This document shows, in pieces, positions 1-7,734 of a stretch of DNA of 47,777 nucleotides (positions are counted from its first letter, which is position 1; the number at the start of each line of letters is the position of its first letter). The stretch comes from Paracoccaceae bacterium (GTDB lineage: Bacteria; Pseudomonadota; Alphaproteobacteria; Rhizobiales; Stappiaceae). Under the pieces are notes generated by a model. That model was not told where the DNA came from. It saw only the letters and a program-made list of their open reading frames with translations, and did not search any database. The position numbers were made by a program, and so were the translations under genes. The DNA lies in assembly GCA_002709505.1 (NCBI GenBank), contig PARB01000014.1, forward strand, positions 1 through 47,777, read 5' to 3'.

Positions 1-501
1 GCCTGCGGGCTGCTGCTTGTGGTCGCCCCGCGGATTGGCGTCGATGCCTCTGGGCTGACGCTGGTCAATGCGCTGGTCTGCCTGCTGGCGGTCGCCGGCA
101 TGTCGGTCGGCACGGTCTACCAGAAGCGCTATGCCGGAGGCATCGATCTTCTGTCGGGCACGCTCGTGCAATATGCCGGCGCGCTGCTGATCGTCGTGCC
201 GCTCGCGCTAACCGAAAGCTGGACGATCGTCTGGTCGGGCGAGATGATCTTCGCCATGGCGTGGCTGGTGCTGGTGCTGTCGATCGGCGCGATCCTGCTC
301 CTGATGGTGCTGATCCGGCGCGGCAGCGCGGCTCGGGTGGCGAGCCTTTTCTATCTTGTGCCCGTGGCGGCAGCGATCGAGAGCTATTTCCTGTTCGGCG
401 AGACGCTGACGCTGGTGCAGATCGCGGGCAGCGCGCTGGTGGTCGGGGCGCTGCTGATGATCCGCGAAAGGCGCATCGGCACGCGGCGCACCCCGGCGTG
501 A
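1..501 (+). CDS. EamA/DMT-family transporter, C-terminal part (5' truncated by window edge)
   Basis: The frame is open from base 1, so the gene starts outside the window and only about the last 166 residues are visible. They contain a run of hydrophobic segments (LVNALVCLLAVAGMSVG, YAGALLIVVPLAL, IFAMAWLVLVLSIGAILLLM, VASLFYLVPVAAAIESYFLFG, and a last segment before a basic tail), which matches the second repeat of a DMT/EamA ten-helix inner-membrane exporter. The motif after the RRG turn (A-R-V-A-S-L-F-Y-L-V-P) is typical of the last helices of this family. Substrate cannot be deduced; family members export amino acids, drugs or metabolites. The gene converges on the BrkB-like gene with only 11 bases between stops. 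Family assignment is fairly safe, specificity unknown. Confidence 0.8.
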   Translation, partial: ACGLLLVVAPRIGVDASGLTLVNALVCLLAVAGMSVGTVYQKRYAGGIDLLSGTLVQYAGALLIVVPLALTESWTIVWSGEMIFAMAWLVLVLSIGAILLLMVLIRRGSAARVASLFYLVPVAAAIESYFLFGETLTLVQIAGSALVVGALLMIRERRIGTRRTPA

Positions 502-512
502 GCGGCTGACGG

Positions 513-1370
513 TCAGCCGTTCGCGCGCGGCGACTTTCTGGCGCGCATGATGGCGGCGTTCAGTTCGCCGCCGAAGATGAAGCAGGTCGACACGAGGTAG
601 AGAAACACCAGCGCGGTCATCGCACCGGCAAGACCGGCGTAGGTGGAAACGTAGTTGGCGAAGCTCGCCAGATAGGCACCGAAGGCGGCACCGGAGACGA
701 GCCACAGGCCAAGCGTCACCACGACGCCCGGCAGGATCTCGCCGATGCGCCGCCGCCCGGCAGGCAGCAGCGCGTGAACGGCAATCAGCCCGCCGCCGGT
801 CAGAAGCGTCGCGATCAGGTAGCGCGACAGGTTCAGCTGCGCGGTGAACTGCTCGACGATCGGGGCATAGGCAAGGGCGGCTTTCCAGACAAGCGGCGCC
901 AGCACGATCAGGACGGCGAAGGCCATCAGGATGAAGGTGCCGACCAGGATCAGGCCGATGGCCTGGAGCCGCAACCGGATGTAGCTGCGCGATTCGTGCG
1001 CCCGATAGGCGCGGTTCAGCGCCACGCGCAGCGCCTCAACCCCGTTGGAGGCGAACCACAGCGCCACGACGATACCGAAGGTCAGCGCATCGCCGCGCGG
1101 CTCTGTGAGCACGACGCGAATCTCGCGGGCAATGGGTCCCGCGACCTTTTCCGGCCAGGCATCGAACAGCAGCGCGGCGATACGGTCGGCCATGTTCTCC
1201 ATGCCCAGAAAGCCGGTCAGGGCGGCGATGAAGATCAGGAAGGGGAACAGCGCCAGCAGCGATGACAGCGCCACATGGCTCGCCAGCACGAAGCCGTCGT
1301 CCCGCGACATGTGGGCGATGGCATCCCAGGTCACGGACAGGGCCGCGCGGATTGGTCGAAGGATGGTCAT
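513..1370 (-). CDS. YihY/BrkB-family inner-membrane protein
   Basis: Protein of 285 residues from the ATG at 1370 (MTILRPIRAALSV). The frame is open about 80 codons further upstream, but that part is cysteine/arginine-rich and unlike a membrane protein N-terminus. The sequence has about six hydrophobic helices, among them SSLLALFPFLIFIAALTGF, FGIVVALWFASNGVEALRVA, IGLILVGTFILMAFAVLIVL and AMTALVFLYLVSTCFIFGGE. The motif F-I-F-G-G-E-L-N-A near the C-terminus is characteristic of the YihY/BrkB (formerly 'ribonuclease BN') family. The molecular role of this family is not settled; it is an integral membrane protein, not a nuclease. Convergent with the transporter on the left, divergent from mcd on the right across 233 bases. 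Confidence 0.85.
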   Translation of the reverse strand: MTILRPIRAALSVTWDAIAHMSRDDGFVLASHVALSSLLALFPFLIFIAALTGFLGMENMADRIAALLFDAWPEKVAGPIAREIRVVLTEPRGDALTFGIVVALWFASNGVEALRVALNRAYRAHESRSYIRLRLQAIGLILVGTFILMAFAVLIVLAPLVWKAALAYAPIVEQFTAQLNLSRYLIATLLTGGGLIAVHALLPAGRRRIGEILPGVVVTLGLWLVSGAAFGAYLASFANYVSTYAGLAGAMTALVFLYLVSTCFIFGGELNAAIMRARKSPRANG

Positions 1371-1603
1371 GCCTCGCTCAATGCGGCAGCGCCGGCTCCC
1401 GGTCAAGCCGGCGATGTTGCGCTGCGGGGCATCCGGCAATAAAATTTCTCCAAAGCTGCACCAAAAGAAGGATTGCTTCGCAGGTTGCGGGCGATATTGT
1501 TTGCAGTGCACCAATTCGACGGGGCAGGCCGCCCCGTCCGCGGTCGCAATGCGCCTTTCGCAAGGGGCGCTCGCGCCGAAGGACAAGATCACGGAGAAGA
1601 TGC

Positions 1604-3289
1604 ATGTCGCTTGCAAGCGAAGTCGGTCACTACACCCAGGACGGCCCTCTCGAGGCGCTGACGGGCCCGAGCGTCCAGTCGCTGGAGCGGTTGCTCGATG
1701 CCGCCGCCGCCCGGGTGCGGGTGCGGGTGCTCGACGACGGCCGGATCTCCTCGGCGAAGATGGAGGCCGAGCAGCGGGCGACCCACGGGCTGGCGTGGCT
1801 TGCGACCTATGTCGAGGCGCTCAAGCAGTTGCACGGCTATGCCGGGCGGCTGCGCGATGCCGGCAGCTTCGGCGAAACCGAAGACCTGACGGTGCGGCTC
1901 GCCTTTGCCGAATATCTGGCGCAGATCTTCGGCGGCATTCCGATGAACCAGGGCGAGACCGTGCGGCTTGCCGACCTTGGCCTGCCGCCGCGCGAGGCGG
2001 CCGAGTTCCTCGTGCCCGAGATCGAGGCGCTGATCGCCAGCGGCAACACGCCGGAGGTGCGCGCCCGGCTGACCGCGCTGATCCGCCAGCAGGAGGGCGC
2101 TTCCGTTTTCGGCGCCACCGGGCTCGACGAGACCTACGAGCAGGTGCGCGAGGAAATGCGCCGCTTCGCCGCCGACAAGGTGCTGCCGCATGCCCATGAG
2201 TGGCACCTGAAGAACGATTACATCCCGCTGGAGATCATCACCCAGATGGCCGAGCTCGGCGTCTTCGGCCTGACGATCCCGGAAGACTTCGGCGGGCTCG
2301 GCCTTGGCAAGGAGAGCATGTGCGTGGTCTCCGAGGAGCTGAGCCGCGCCTATATCGGCGTCGGCTCGCTCGGCACCCGCTCCGAGATCGCCGCCGAGCT
2401 GATCCTGTGCGGCGGCACGGACGAGCAAAAGGGGAAATGGCTGCCGCTCATCGCCTCGGGCGAGGTGCTGCCGACGGCGGTCTTCACTGAACCCAACACC
2501 GGCTCGGATCTTGCCTCGCTGAAGACCCGCGCCGTGCGCGAGGGCGATGTCTGGAAGATCTACGGCAACAAGACCTGGATCACCCATCCGGTGCGTGCCG
2601 ACGTGATGACGCTGCTTGCCCGCACCGACCCGAACGAGAAGGGCTACAAGGGCCTGTCGATGTTCCTGGCGGAAAAGCCGCGCGGCACGGACGCAGATCC
2701 CTTCCCCGCGCCCGGCATGTCCGGCGGCGAGATCGAGGTGCTCGGCTACCGGGGCATGAAGGAATATGAGATCGCCTTCGACGGCTTCGAGGTGGCGCAT
2801 GAAAACCTGCTCGGCCAGGTCGAGGGCCAGGGCTTCAAGCAGCTAATGCAGACCTTCGAGGGCGCGCGCATCCAGACGGCGGCGCGCGCGCTGGGCGTGG
2901 CGCAGTCGGCGCTCGATCTCGGCCTGCGGTATGCGCAGGAGCGCGTGCAGTTCGGCAAGCCGCTGATCGACTTCCCGCGGGTTTCCGACAAGCTGGCGAT
3001 GATGACGGCGGAACTGATGGCGGCGCGCCAGCTGACGTATTTCTCGGCCTGGGAAAAGGACTCCGGCCGGCGCTGCGATCTGGAAGCGGGCATGGCCAAG
3101 CTGCTCGGCGCACGCGTCGCCTGGGCGGCGGCCGACAACGCGCTGCAGATCCACGGCGGCAACGGCTTTGCGCTGGAATATGCGATCTCGCGGGTGCTGT
3201 GCGACGCGCGCATTCTCAACATCTTCGAGGGCGCTGCGGAAATTCAGGCGCAGGTGATCGCCCGGCGCATCCTCGACGAGCGCGGATAG
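1604..3289 (+). CDS. mcd: (2S)-methylsuccinyl-CoA dehydrogenase-like acyl-CoA dehydrogenase
   Basis: 561-residue flavoprotein of the acyl-CoA dehydrogenase fold. Start ATG 1604 is set by GGAGA at 1593-1597. Residues about 1-170 are an extra N-terminal domain absent from ordinary acyl-CoA dehydrogenases. Then come the N-terminal helical domain (GVFGLTIPEDFGGLGL), the FAD/substrate motif (TEPNTGSD), and the C-terminal helical domain (RVQFGKPL; QIHGGNGFALEY). The catalytic base position is the Glu of IFEGAAEIQ, about residue 542. A long N-terminal extension with a total near 550 residues is the hallmark of Mcd, which oxidises (2S)-methylsuccinyl-CoA to mesaconyl-CoA in the ethylmalonyl-CoA pathway for C2 assimilation. 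The pathway is common in alphaproteobacteria, but its other genes (ccr, ecm, mch) are not in the window, so the assignment rests on this sequence alone. A general acyl-CoA dehydrogenase is the alternative. Confidence 0.83.
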   Translation: MSLASEVGHYTQDGPLEALTGPSVQSLERLLDAAAARVRVRVLDDGRISSAKMEAEQRATHGLAWLATYVEALKQLHGYAGRLRDAGSFGETEDLTVRLAFAEYLAQIFGGIPMNQGETVRLADLGLPPREAAEFLVPEIEALIASGNTPEVRARLTALIRQQEGASVFGATGLDETYEQVREEMRRFAADKVLPHAHEWHLKNDYIPLEIITQMAELGVFGLTIPEDFGGLGLGKESMCVVSEELSRAYIGVGSLGTRSEIAAELILCGGTDEQKGKWLPLIASGEVLPTAVFTEPNTGSDLASLKTRAVREGDVWKIYGNKTWITHPVRADVMTLLARTDPNEKGYKGLSMFLAEKPRGTDADPFPAPGMSGGEIEVLGYRGMKEYEIAFDGFEVAHENLLGQVEGQGFKQLMQTFEGARIQTAARALGVAQSALDLGLRYAQERVQFGKPLIDFPRVSDKLAMMTAELMAARQLTYFSAWEKDSGRRCDLEAGMAKLLGARVAWAAADNALQIHGGNGFALEYAISRVLCDARILNIFEGAAEIQAQVIARRILDERG

Positions 3290-3327
3290 GCGGCAGGCCG
3301 GCCCACGACCGGTCCCGAGCGACACGC

Positions 3328-3363
3328 AAAAGCGCCCCGCATCGGCCGATGCGGGGCGCTTTT
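3328..3363. terminator. Bidirectional intrinsic terminator between mcd and dctM
   Basis: Perfect inverted repeat: AAAAGCGCCCCGC at 3328-3340 pairs with GCGGGGCGCTTTT at 3351-3363 around a self-complementary centre. It has T-runs on both strands and lies between two convergent genes, so it can end both transcripts. Confidence 0.85.
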
Positions 3364-3383
3364 GTGTGTCGGGTGGCGGCGCG

Positions 3384-4703
3384 TCAGCTCATCGCCATGA
3401 CGAGCCAGAGCGACAGCGGCGGGAAGGCGATCAAGAGTGCGAGGCGCACGATGTCGGCCATCCAGAACGGCGTCACGCCCTTGAAGATCGTTGCCAGGCT
3501 GACATCCTCCAGCACGCTGCGCAGCACGAAGACATTCAGCCCGACCGGCGGAGTGATCAGGCTGATCTCGGTGACCACCACGACGACGATGGCGAACCAG
3601 ATCAGCACCAGCTCGGGATCGGCGAGCAGGCCGGTGCCGAAATCGAGCTCCATCACCAGCGGATAGAACACCGGCACGGTGAGGAGGATCATCGACAGGC
3701 TTTCCAGCACGCAGCCGAGCAGCAGATAGACGACGATGATTGCCGCGATCACCAGCCACGGGTTGAGGCCGAGGTCGTAGACGAAGACCGACAGCGCATC
3801 CGGAAGGCCAGCGAAATTCACGAAATTGGTGAAGATGTCGGCACCGATGATCAGCGCGAAGATCATCGCGGTCGCCCTGGCGCTTTCGCCGATGGCCTCG
3901 CCAAGCGCGCGAAACCCCAGCTTGCCGAAGAGGGCGGAGATCGGCACCGAGGCGCCCGCGCCGATGCCGGCGGCCTCCGTCGGCGTGAAGAAGCCGCCGT
4001 AGATCCCGACCATGATGATGGCGAAAAGCATCAGCAGCGCGATCACGCCGAGCGCGTCGCGCGTCGTCAGCGGCTCCAGCTCGGTTGCCGGCGGCGCGAG
4101 CTCCGGCTTGCGCCACACCGCGACCTGGACGGCGACGAGATAGAGCAGCAGACCTAGGATGCCCGGAACCACGCCGGCGATGAAGAGCTTGCCGATGTCG
4201 GATTCCGTCAGCAGGCCGTAGATGATCAGGATGACGCTCGGCGGGATGAGAATGCCGAGCGTGCCGCCGGCGGCGATGGAGCCGGCGGCGAGACTGTCGG
4301 CATAGCCGTATTTGCGCATCGAGGGCATTGCCACCTTGGACATGGTGGCGGCGGTGGCAAGCGACGAGCCGCAGACGGCGGAAAAGCCGCCGCAGGCGAT
4401 CACCGAGGCCATGGCGAGGCCGCCGCGCATGCGCGCGGTCGCGTGATTGGCGACCGCATAGAGCCCGTGGCTGACGCCGGAGCGGGCCAGCACGTTGCCC
4501 ATGAAGATGAACAGCGGCACCACCGACAGCGAATAGGCGAGACCTGCGTCGAAGACGAGCGTTCCGGTCATGGAAAGCGTGGCGTCGATGCTGCGCATAT
4601 AGGCAAAGCCCGCCATGCCGACGAGCGCCATGGCGAAGGCCACCGGCATCTTCAGGAAGATCAGAAGGAGGAGCGCGGCAAAGCCGATCAGCGATTCCGT
4701 CAT
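3384..4703 (-). CDS. dctM: TRAP transporter large permease, DctM type
   Basis: 439 residues, the usual length for the DctM/YiaN 12-helix subunit that forms the transport channel of a tripartite ATP-independent periplasmic transporter driven by an ion gradient. The N-terminus MTESLIGFAALLLLIFLKMP, the motif G-I-L-I-P-P-S-V-I-L-I-I-Y-G (around residue 150) and E-A-A-G-I-G-A are signature stretches of the family. The C-terminus has I-T-P-P-V-G-L-N-V-F, also typical. It is the last gene of a dctP-dctQ-dctM operon, 53 bases after dctQ, followed by the terminator at 3328-3363. The substrate is probably an organic acid, but nothing in the sequence fixes which one. Confidence 0.93.
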   Translation of the reverse strand: MTESLIGFAALLLLIFLKMPVAFAMALVGMAGFAYMRSIDATLSMTGTLVFDAGLAYSLSVVPLFIFMGNVLARSGVSHGLYAVANHATARMRGGLAMASVIACGGFSAVCGSSLATAATMSKVAMPSMRKYGYADSLAAGSIAAGGTLGILIPPSVILIIYGLLTESDIGKLFIAGVVPGILGLLLYLVAVQVAVWRKPELAPPATELEPLTTRDALGVIALLMLFAIIMVGIYGGFFTPTEAAGIGAGASVPISALFGKLGFRALGEAIGESARATAMIFALIIGADIFTNFVNFAGLPDALSVFVYDLGLNPWLVIAAIIVVYLLLGCVLESLSMILLTVPVFYPLVMELDFGTGLLADPELVLIWFAIVVVVVTEISLITPPVGLNVFVLRSVLEDVSLATIFKGVTPFWMADIVRLALLIAFPPLSLWLVMAMS

Positions 4704-4756
4704 GGGGTGTCCCGGTCAGTCGGCGAGAGGGCGGTAAACGAGGGCGACCCGTCGGG

Positions 4757-5248
4757 TCACGGCCTGAGCGCGTTGAGGGCCGCGGCAATGGCGCTGATCG
4801 CGCAGGCGCCGGCGGCGAGGAAGCCGACGGGCGCAAGCGGGATGGACAGCGAATCGGTGACCGCCCCGTCCTCGGCGAGCCGTGCGGCGTGATCCCACAG
4901 CCGCCAGGCGAAGATGGCAAGGACGCCGGCGCTCAAAAGGCCGGTGACCGGGCGCACGATGCGCGCTAGCCGCGGGCCGGCGGCGGCGTCGAGCAGGTCG
5001 ACCTCGACGTGCTCGCCCCGCGCGGTGGTCAGCGGCAGGGCCAGGAAGATCAGCGAGGCGAGAAAGATCTCGGTCAGCTCATAGGCGCCCGACAGCGGGG
5101 CGTTGAACCAGTAGCGCGCCACCACGTCGATGCAGGTGACGAGCGTCAGCGCGACCAGCAGCGTGCCGGCCGCCGCCGTCAGGACGGTTTGCAGGACGCT
5201 GCTTGCGGTCCGGCGCGGACGCCGGACCGTTTCGGTGGGGGATGACAT
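4757..5248 (-). CDS. dctQ: TRAP transporter small permease, DctQ type
   Basis: 163 residues from ATG 5248 (MSSPTETVRRPRRTASSVLQ), with four hydrophobic helices. The region C-I-D-V-V-A-R-Y-W-F-N-A-P-L-S-G-A-Y-E-L-T-E after helix 1 is the conserved DctQ motif. I chose the inner ATG because the 32 codons upstream overlap the end of dctP and are arginine-rich without a hydrophobic signal. DctQ is the small membrane subunit that pairs with DctM and docks the solute-binding protein. The start is 11 bases after the dctP stop, so translational coupling is likely. Confidence 0.9.
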   Translation of the reverse strand: MSSPTETVRRPRRTASSVLQTVLTAAAGTLLVALTLVTCIDVVARYWFNAPLSGAYELTEIFLASLIFLALPLTTARGEHVEVDLLDAAAGPRLARIVRPVTGLLSAGVLAIFAWRLWDHAARLAEDGAVTDSLSIPLAPVGFLAAGACAISAIAAALNALRP

Positions 5249-5259
5249 CTCGGCGCGGC

Positions 5260-6294
5260 CTAGAAGCTGACGCCGGTCTGCGCGCGCAGGTCGGCAAGAG
5301 CCTTGGCGCCGTCGAAGCCCTGCGCCTTCACCGCTTCGGCCCATTCGGCCTCGTATTTCGCCGCGCGCTCCTTGATGGCGGCGAGCACGACGTCATTGGC
5401 CTGATGCACCTCGATGTCGGTCTCCGCGACAAGCTCCGCGCCGCCGGCATCGGCCTGATCCCAGACCTTGCCCGCGCGTTCGGCGAAAGCGGCGCCCGAC
5501 AGCGCCTCGATGGCGGCCTTGTCGGCGTCCGAGAGCGCGTCCCACTTGGCCTGGTTCATGACCAGGAACCAGGAGGTGTTGTAGATGCCGCCGGGAACCG
5601 ACATGGAGTATTTGATGTGGTCGGTCAGGCGGAAGGCCTTGAGCGCCTCCATCGGGAAGGTCACGCCGTCGATCACGCCGCGCGACAGCTTCTCGTAGAC
5701 CTCGCCCGGTCCCATGAACTGGGTGGTGACGCCGAGATCCTGCGCCAGATCGGCGATATAGCCGCCGGGCGTGCGCAGCTTCAGTCCGGAAAAGTCTTCC
5801 GCGCTCTCGATCTTGCGCTGGTTGTTGTGCACCAGCCCCGGACCATGGGCGAAGAGCGAGAGCAGCTTGACGCCCTCATGCTCGCCGGCCGCGTCGAGCT
5901 CGCCCGTATAGACGTCCCAATAGGCCTTGGAGACGGCCACCGCATTGTCGCCGAGGAACGAGAACTGGCCGATGCGCGAGCGCAGGAAACGGTCGTCCTT
6001 GGTGAAGGAATGCAGGCCGTAGGTGATGTCGGCGACGCCGTCGCGGGCGAGATCGAAATGCGCCGGCGGCGCGCCGAGCGGCTTGGCCAGCACGCGCACG
6101 CGCACCCGGCCCTCGGTGGCCTTCTCGACGTCACGGCCCCAGGGCTTCATGACGTCGGCGACGATGGGATGCTTCGGCGGCAGCCAGGACGACAGCACCA
6201 GCGTGGTCTCGGCTGCGGCCGGCGTCAGCCCCGTGGCGAAGGTGAGCGCGAGGGCCGCGAGCCCGAAGCGCGCGGTTGTTTTCAGAAGTCGCAT
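5260..6294 (-). CDS. dctP: TRAP transporter substrate-binding protein, DctP family
   Basis: 344 residues with a clear Sec signal peptide (MRLLKTTARF, then a hydrophobic core ending LTPAAA before ETTLVLSSW). The mature part begins with the beta-strand typical of DctP solute-binding proteins (LVLSSWLPPKHP). It contains the family region V-Y-E-K-L-S-R-G-V-I-D-G-V at about residue 200, followed by an N-T-S-W-F-L-V-M-N segment. It binds the substrate in the periplasm and hands it to DctQM. An Arg near residue 170 (LKLRTPGG) matches the carboxylate-binding Arg of the family, so a carboxylate ligand is likely. A strong Shine-Dalgarno (GGGGAGGA) sits six bases before the start. First gene of the dctPQM operon. 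Confidence 0.93.
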   Translation of the reverse strand: MRLLKTTARFGLAALALTFATGLTPAAAETTLVLSSWLPPKHPIVADVMKPWGRDVEKATEGRVRVRVLAKPLGAPPAHFDLARDGVADITYGLHSFTKDDRFLRSRIGQFSFLGDNAVAVSKAYWDVYTGELDAAGEHEGVKLLSLFAHGPGLVHNNQRKIESAEDFSGLKLRTPGGYIADLAQDLGVTTQFMGPGEVYEKLSRGVIDGVTFPMEALKAFRLTDHIKYSMSVPGGIYNTSWFLVMNQAKWDALSDADKAAIEALSGAAFAERAGKVWDQADAGGAELVAETDIEVHQANDVVLAAIKERAAKYEAEWAEAVKAQGFDGAKALADLRAQTGVSF

Positions 6295-6323
6295 GGATGT
6301 CCTCCCCGTCTGCGACGAAAATT

Positions 6324-6345
6324 AGTTGCAACTGAAACTTTTCAG
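6324..6345. promoter_or_regulatory. Two adjoining dyads upstream of dctP, possible operator
   Basis: AGTTGCAACT (6324-6333) is a perfect 10-base palindrome. It overlaps by two bases CTGAAA-CT-TTTCAG (6332-6345), an inverted repeat with 6-base arms. The pair lies 30-51 bases upstream of the dctP start codon, where a promoter-proximal regulator of the TRAP operon would bind. No cognate regulator can be named; the TetR gene next door has a different repeat of its own. Confidence 0.35.
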
Positions 6346-6420
6346 AAATGAAGAACCGCGTCAAGTCCGCAGAACGCTACGTCCGTGCCTGTCGCCGGCA
6401 CGACATCGCGGCGGGGGCGC

Positions 6421-7041
6421 TCAGGCGCTTGCAGGCGGCGCGCAGCCGTGCATCCAGGTTTCGATCAGCCGGTCGAACAGGCCTTCCTGGGCGCCGGCGT
6501 CGGGAAGAGACCCGAGGCTGTGGCCGACGATCATGTGGTAGTAGAACGCCAGAATGCCCTGGGTCACGGTTTCCGGGTCGAGGCCCGGGCGCAGGCGGCC
6601 CTCGCCGTCGAGCCGCGCGACGGCGCGCGCGGCATGGGCCTCTATCAGGCCGCAGACCTCAAGGAACTGGCGCGTCCAGGGTCCGTCGTTGAGCGTCGAC
6701 TGCGACAGGAACAGGCGGGCGAACTCAGGGTCCTCGCGATAGAGCGCCAGCCACGGCCGGAACACCTGCGCGAGATAGCGGGAAGGGAGATCGGTCGCGC
6801 TGTCGTCGATGGTTGCGCGCATGTCGGCGCCGAGCGCTTCGAGACGCTGGATCTTCGCCGCGATCAGCAGGCTGGCCTTGTCGGCGAAATGCGCGAAGAC
6901 AGTCGCCTTGGCGACGCCGGCGCGGGTTGCGACCGCATCGACGCTGGTGGCCTCATATCCGTTGTTTTCGAAAAGATCTCGTGCCGCGGCGAGGATGCGC
7001 TCCTGCGTCCGCTTGGTGCGCTGTTGCGGTTTTCCGACCAT
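6421..7041 (-). CDS. TetR/AcrR-family transcriptional regulator
   Basis: 206 residues. The N-terminal helix-turn-helix (residues about 12-58: TQERILAAARDLFENNGYEA, T-S-V-D-A-V-A-T-R-A-G-V-A-K-A-T-V-F-A-H-F-A-D-K) is a textbook TetR DNA-binding domain. The C-terminal part resembles the ligand/dimer domain of AcrR-like members. It is divergent from the flavodoxin-fold oxidoreductase at 7156, with 114 bases between start codons that carry three copies of one palindromic operator. This strongly suggests autoregulation and control of the oxidoreductase. The inducer is unknown; a quinone or other electrophile would fit the partner enzyme (inference). Confidence 0.93.
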   Translation of the reverse strand: MVGKPQQRTKRTQERILAAARDLFENNGYEATSVDAVATRAGVAKATVFAHFADKASLLIAAKIQRLEALGADMRATIDDSATDLPSRYLAQVFRPWLALYREDPEFARLFLSQSTLNDGPWTRQFLEVCGLIEAHAARAVARLDGEGRLRPGLDPETVTQGILAFYYHMIVGHSLGSLPDAGAQEGLFDRLIETWMHGCAPPASA

Positions 7042-7062
7042 TGCAGGTATTCCTTCAATAAA

Positions 7063-7129
7063 TGACCGTGGTCAATTTTTATGTTGACCACGGTCAGAAA
7101 ATAAACGATATCACGATTGACCACGGTCA
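7063..7129. promoter_or_regulatory. Three copies of a TetR operator between divergent genes
   Basis: The 12-mer TGACC-NN-GGTCA occurs at 7063-7074 (centre GT), 7085-7096 and 7118-7129 (centre AC). The last two are in the same orientation and each is followed by GAAAAT; the first reads the same way on the minus strand. Start-to-start spacings are 22 and 33 bases, i.e. two and three helical turns, so bound dimers would sit on one face of the DNA. The TTGACC at 7084-7089 could also act as a -35 box with GATATC at 7107-7112 for the plus-strand gene, so binding would block RNA polymerase. Confidence 0.85.
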
Positions 7130-7155
7130 GAAAATGGTGATTTCAGGAGACCGAC

Positions 7156-7734
7156 ATGACCAGACGTATTTTCGTTCTCGATGGACATCCGGGCGGCGAC
7201 AGTCTGATGGGCGCGATCGCGCAGGCCTATGCCCATGCGGCCGAGGCCGCCGGCAACGAGGTGCGGGTCCTGCGGATCTCGCAAATGAGCTTCGACATCG
7301 ACATGGAAAGCGGTTTCGGCAGCAACAAGCCGCTGGAGCCTTGCCTTGTGGAGGTGCAGGAGGCGCTGACGTGGTGCGAGCATCTGGTGCTGGCCTATCC
7401 GCTGTGGTGGGGCGGGATGCCGGCGAAGCTCAAGGGGCTGATCGACCGGGTTCTGCTGCCCCGTTTCGCCTTTTCCTACGAGAAGGGGAAGGCCTGGCCG
7501 GTTCCGCATCTGACCGGACGTACGGCGGAGGTGCTCGTCAGCGCTGATACGCCGGCCTGGTATCTTCGCCTCGTCATCGGCGCGCCCGGCTACAAAGTGA
7601 TGAAGAGGCAGATCCTGGGCTTTTGCGGCTTCAGGAAGATCCGCTTCCGCACGTTTGCGCCGGTGCACGGGTCCAGCGACCAGGATCGGCGCGGGTTCCT
7701 GTCACGGGCCGCGCGCTACGGGCGGGCCGCCTAG
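7156..7734 (+). CDS. Flavodoxin-fold NAD(P)H:quinone oxidoreductase (NQO1/KefF/MdaB-like)
   Basis: 192 residues. The N-terminus RRIFVLDGHPGGDSLMGAIA is the FMN/FAD phosphate-binding loop of the flavodoxin_2 family. H-L-V-L-A-Y-P-L-W-W-G-G-M-P-A-K-L-K-G at about residue 77 is the conserved isoalloxazine-contact motif. Such enzymes reduce quinones by two electrons in the cytoplasm and commonly protect against electrophiles. Start ATG 7156 has GGAG at 7147-7150. The gene is divergent from a TetR regulator and preceded by three operators, so it is probably repressed and induced by its substrate class. Its stop codon shares the sequence CTAG with the stop of the convergent acetyltransferase gene. 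Confidence 0.9.
   Translation: MTRRIFVLDGHPGGDSLMGAIAQAYAHAAEAAGNEVRVLRISQMSFDIDMESGFGSNKPLEPCLVEVQEALTWCEHLVLAYPLWWGGMPAKLKGLIDRVLLPRFAFSYEKGKAWPVPHLTGRTAEVLVSADTPAWYLRLVIGAPGYKVMKRQILGFCGFRKIRFRTFAPVHGSSDQDRRGFLSRAARYGRAA

Noticed and set aside
1457-1514. Two TGCACCAA direct repeats 50 bases apart upstream of mcd, considered as regulator sites
   Set aside because: Short, not palindromic, and not like a site I know for ethylmalonyl-CoA pathway regulators; chance is likely.
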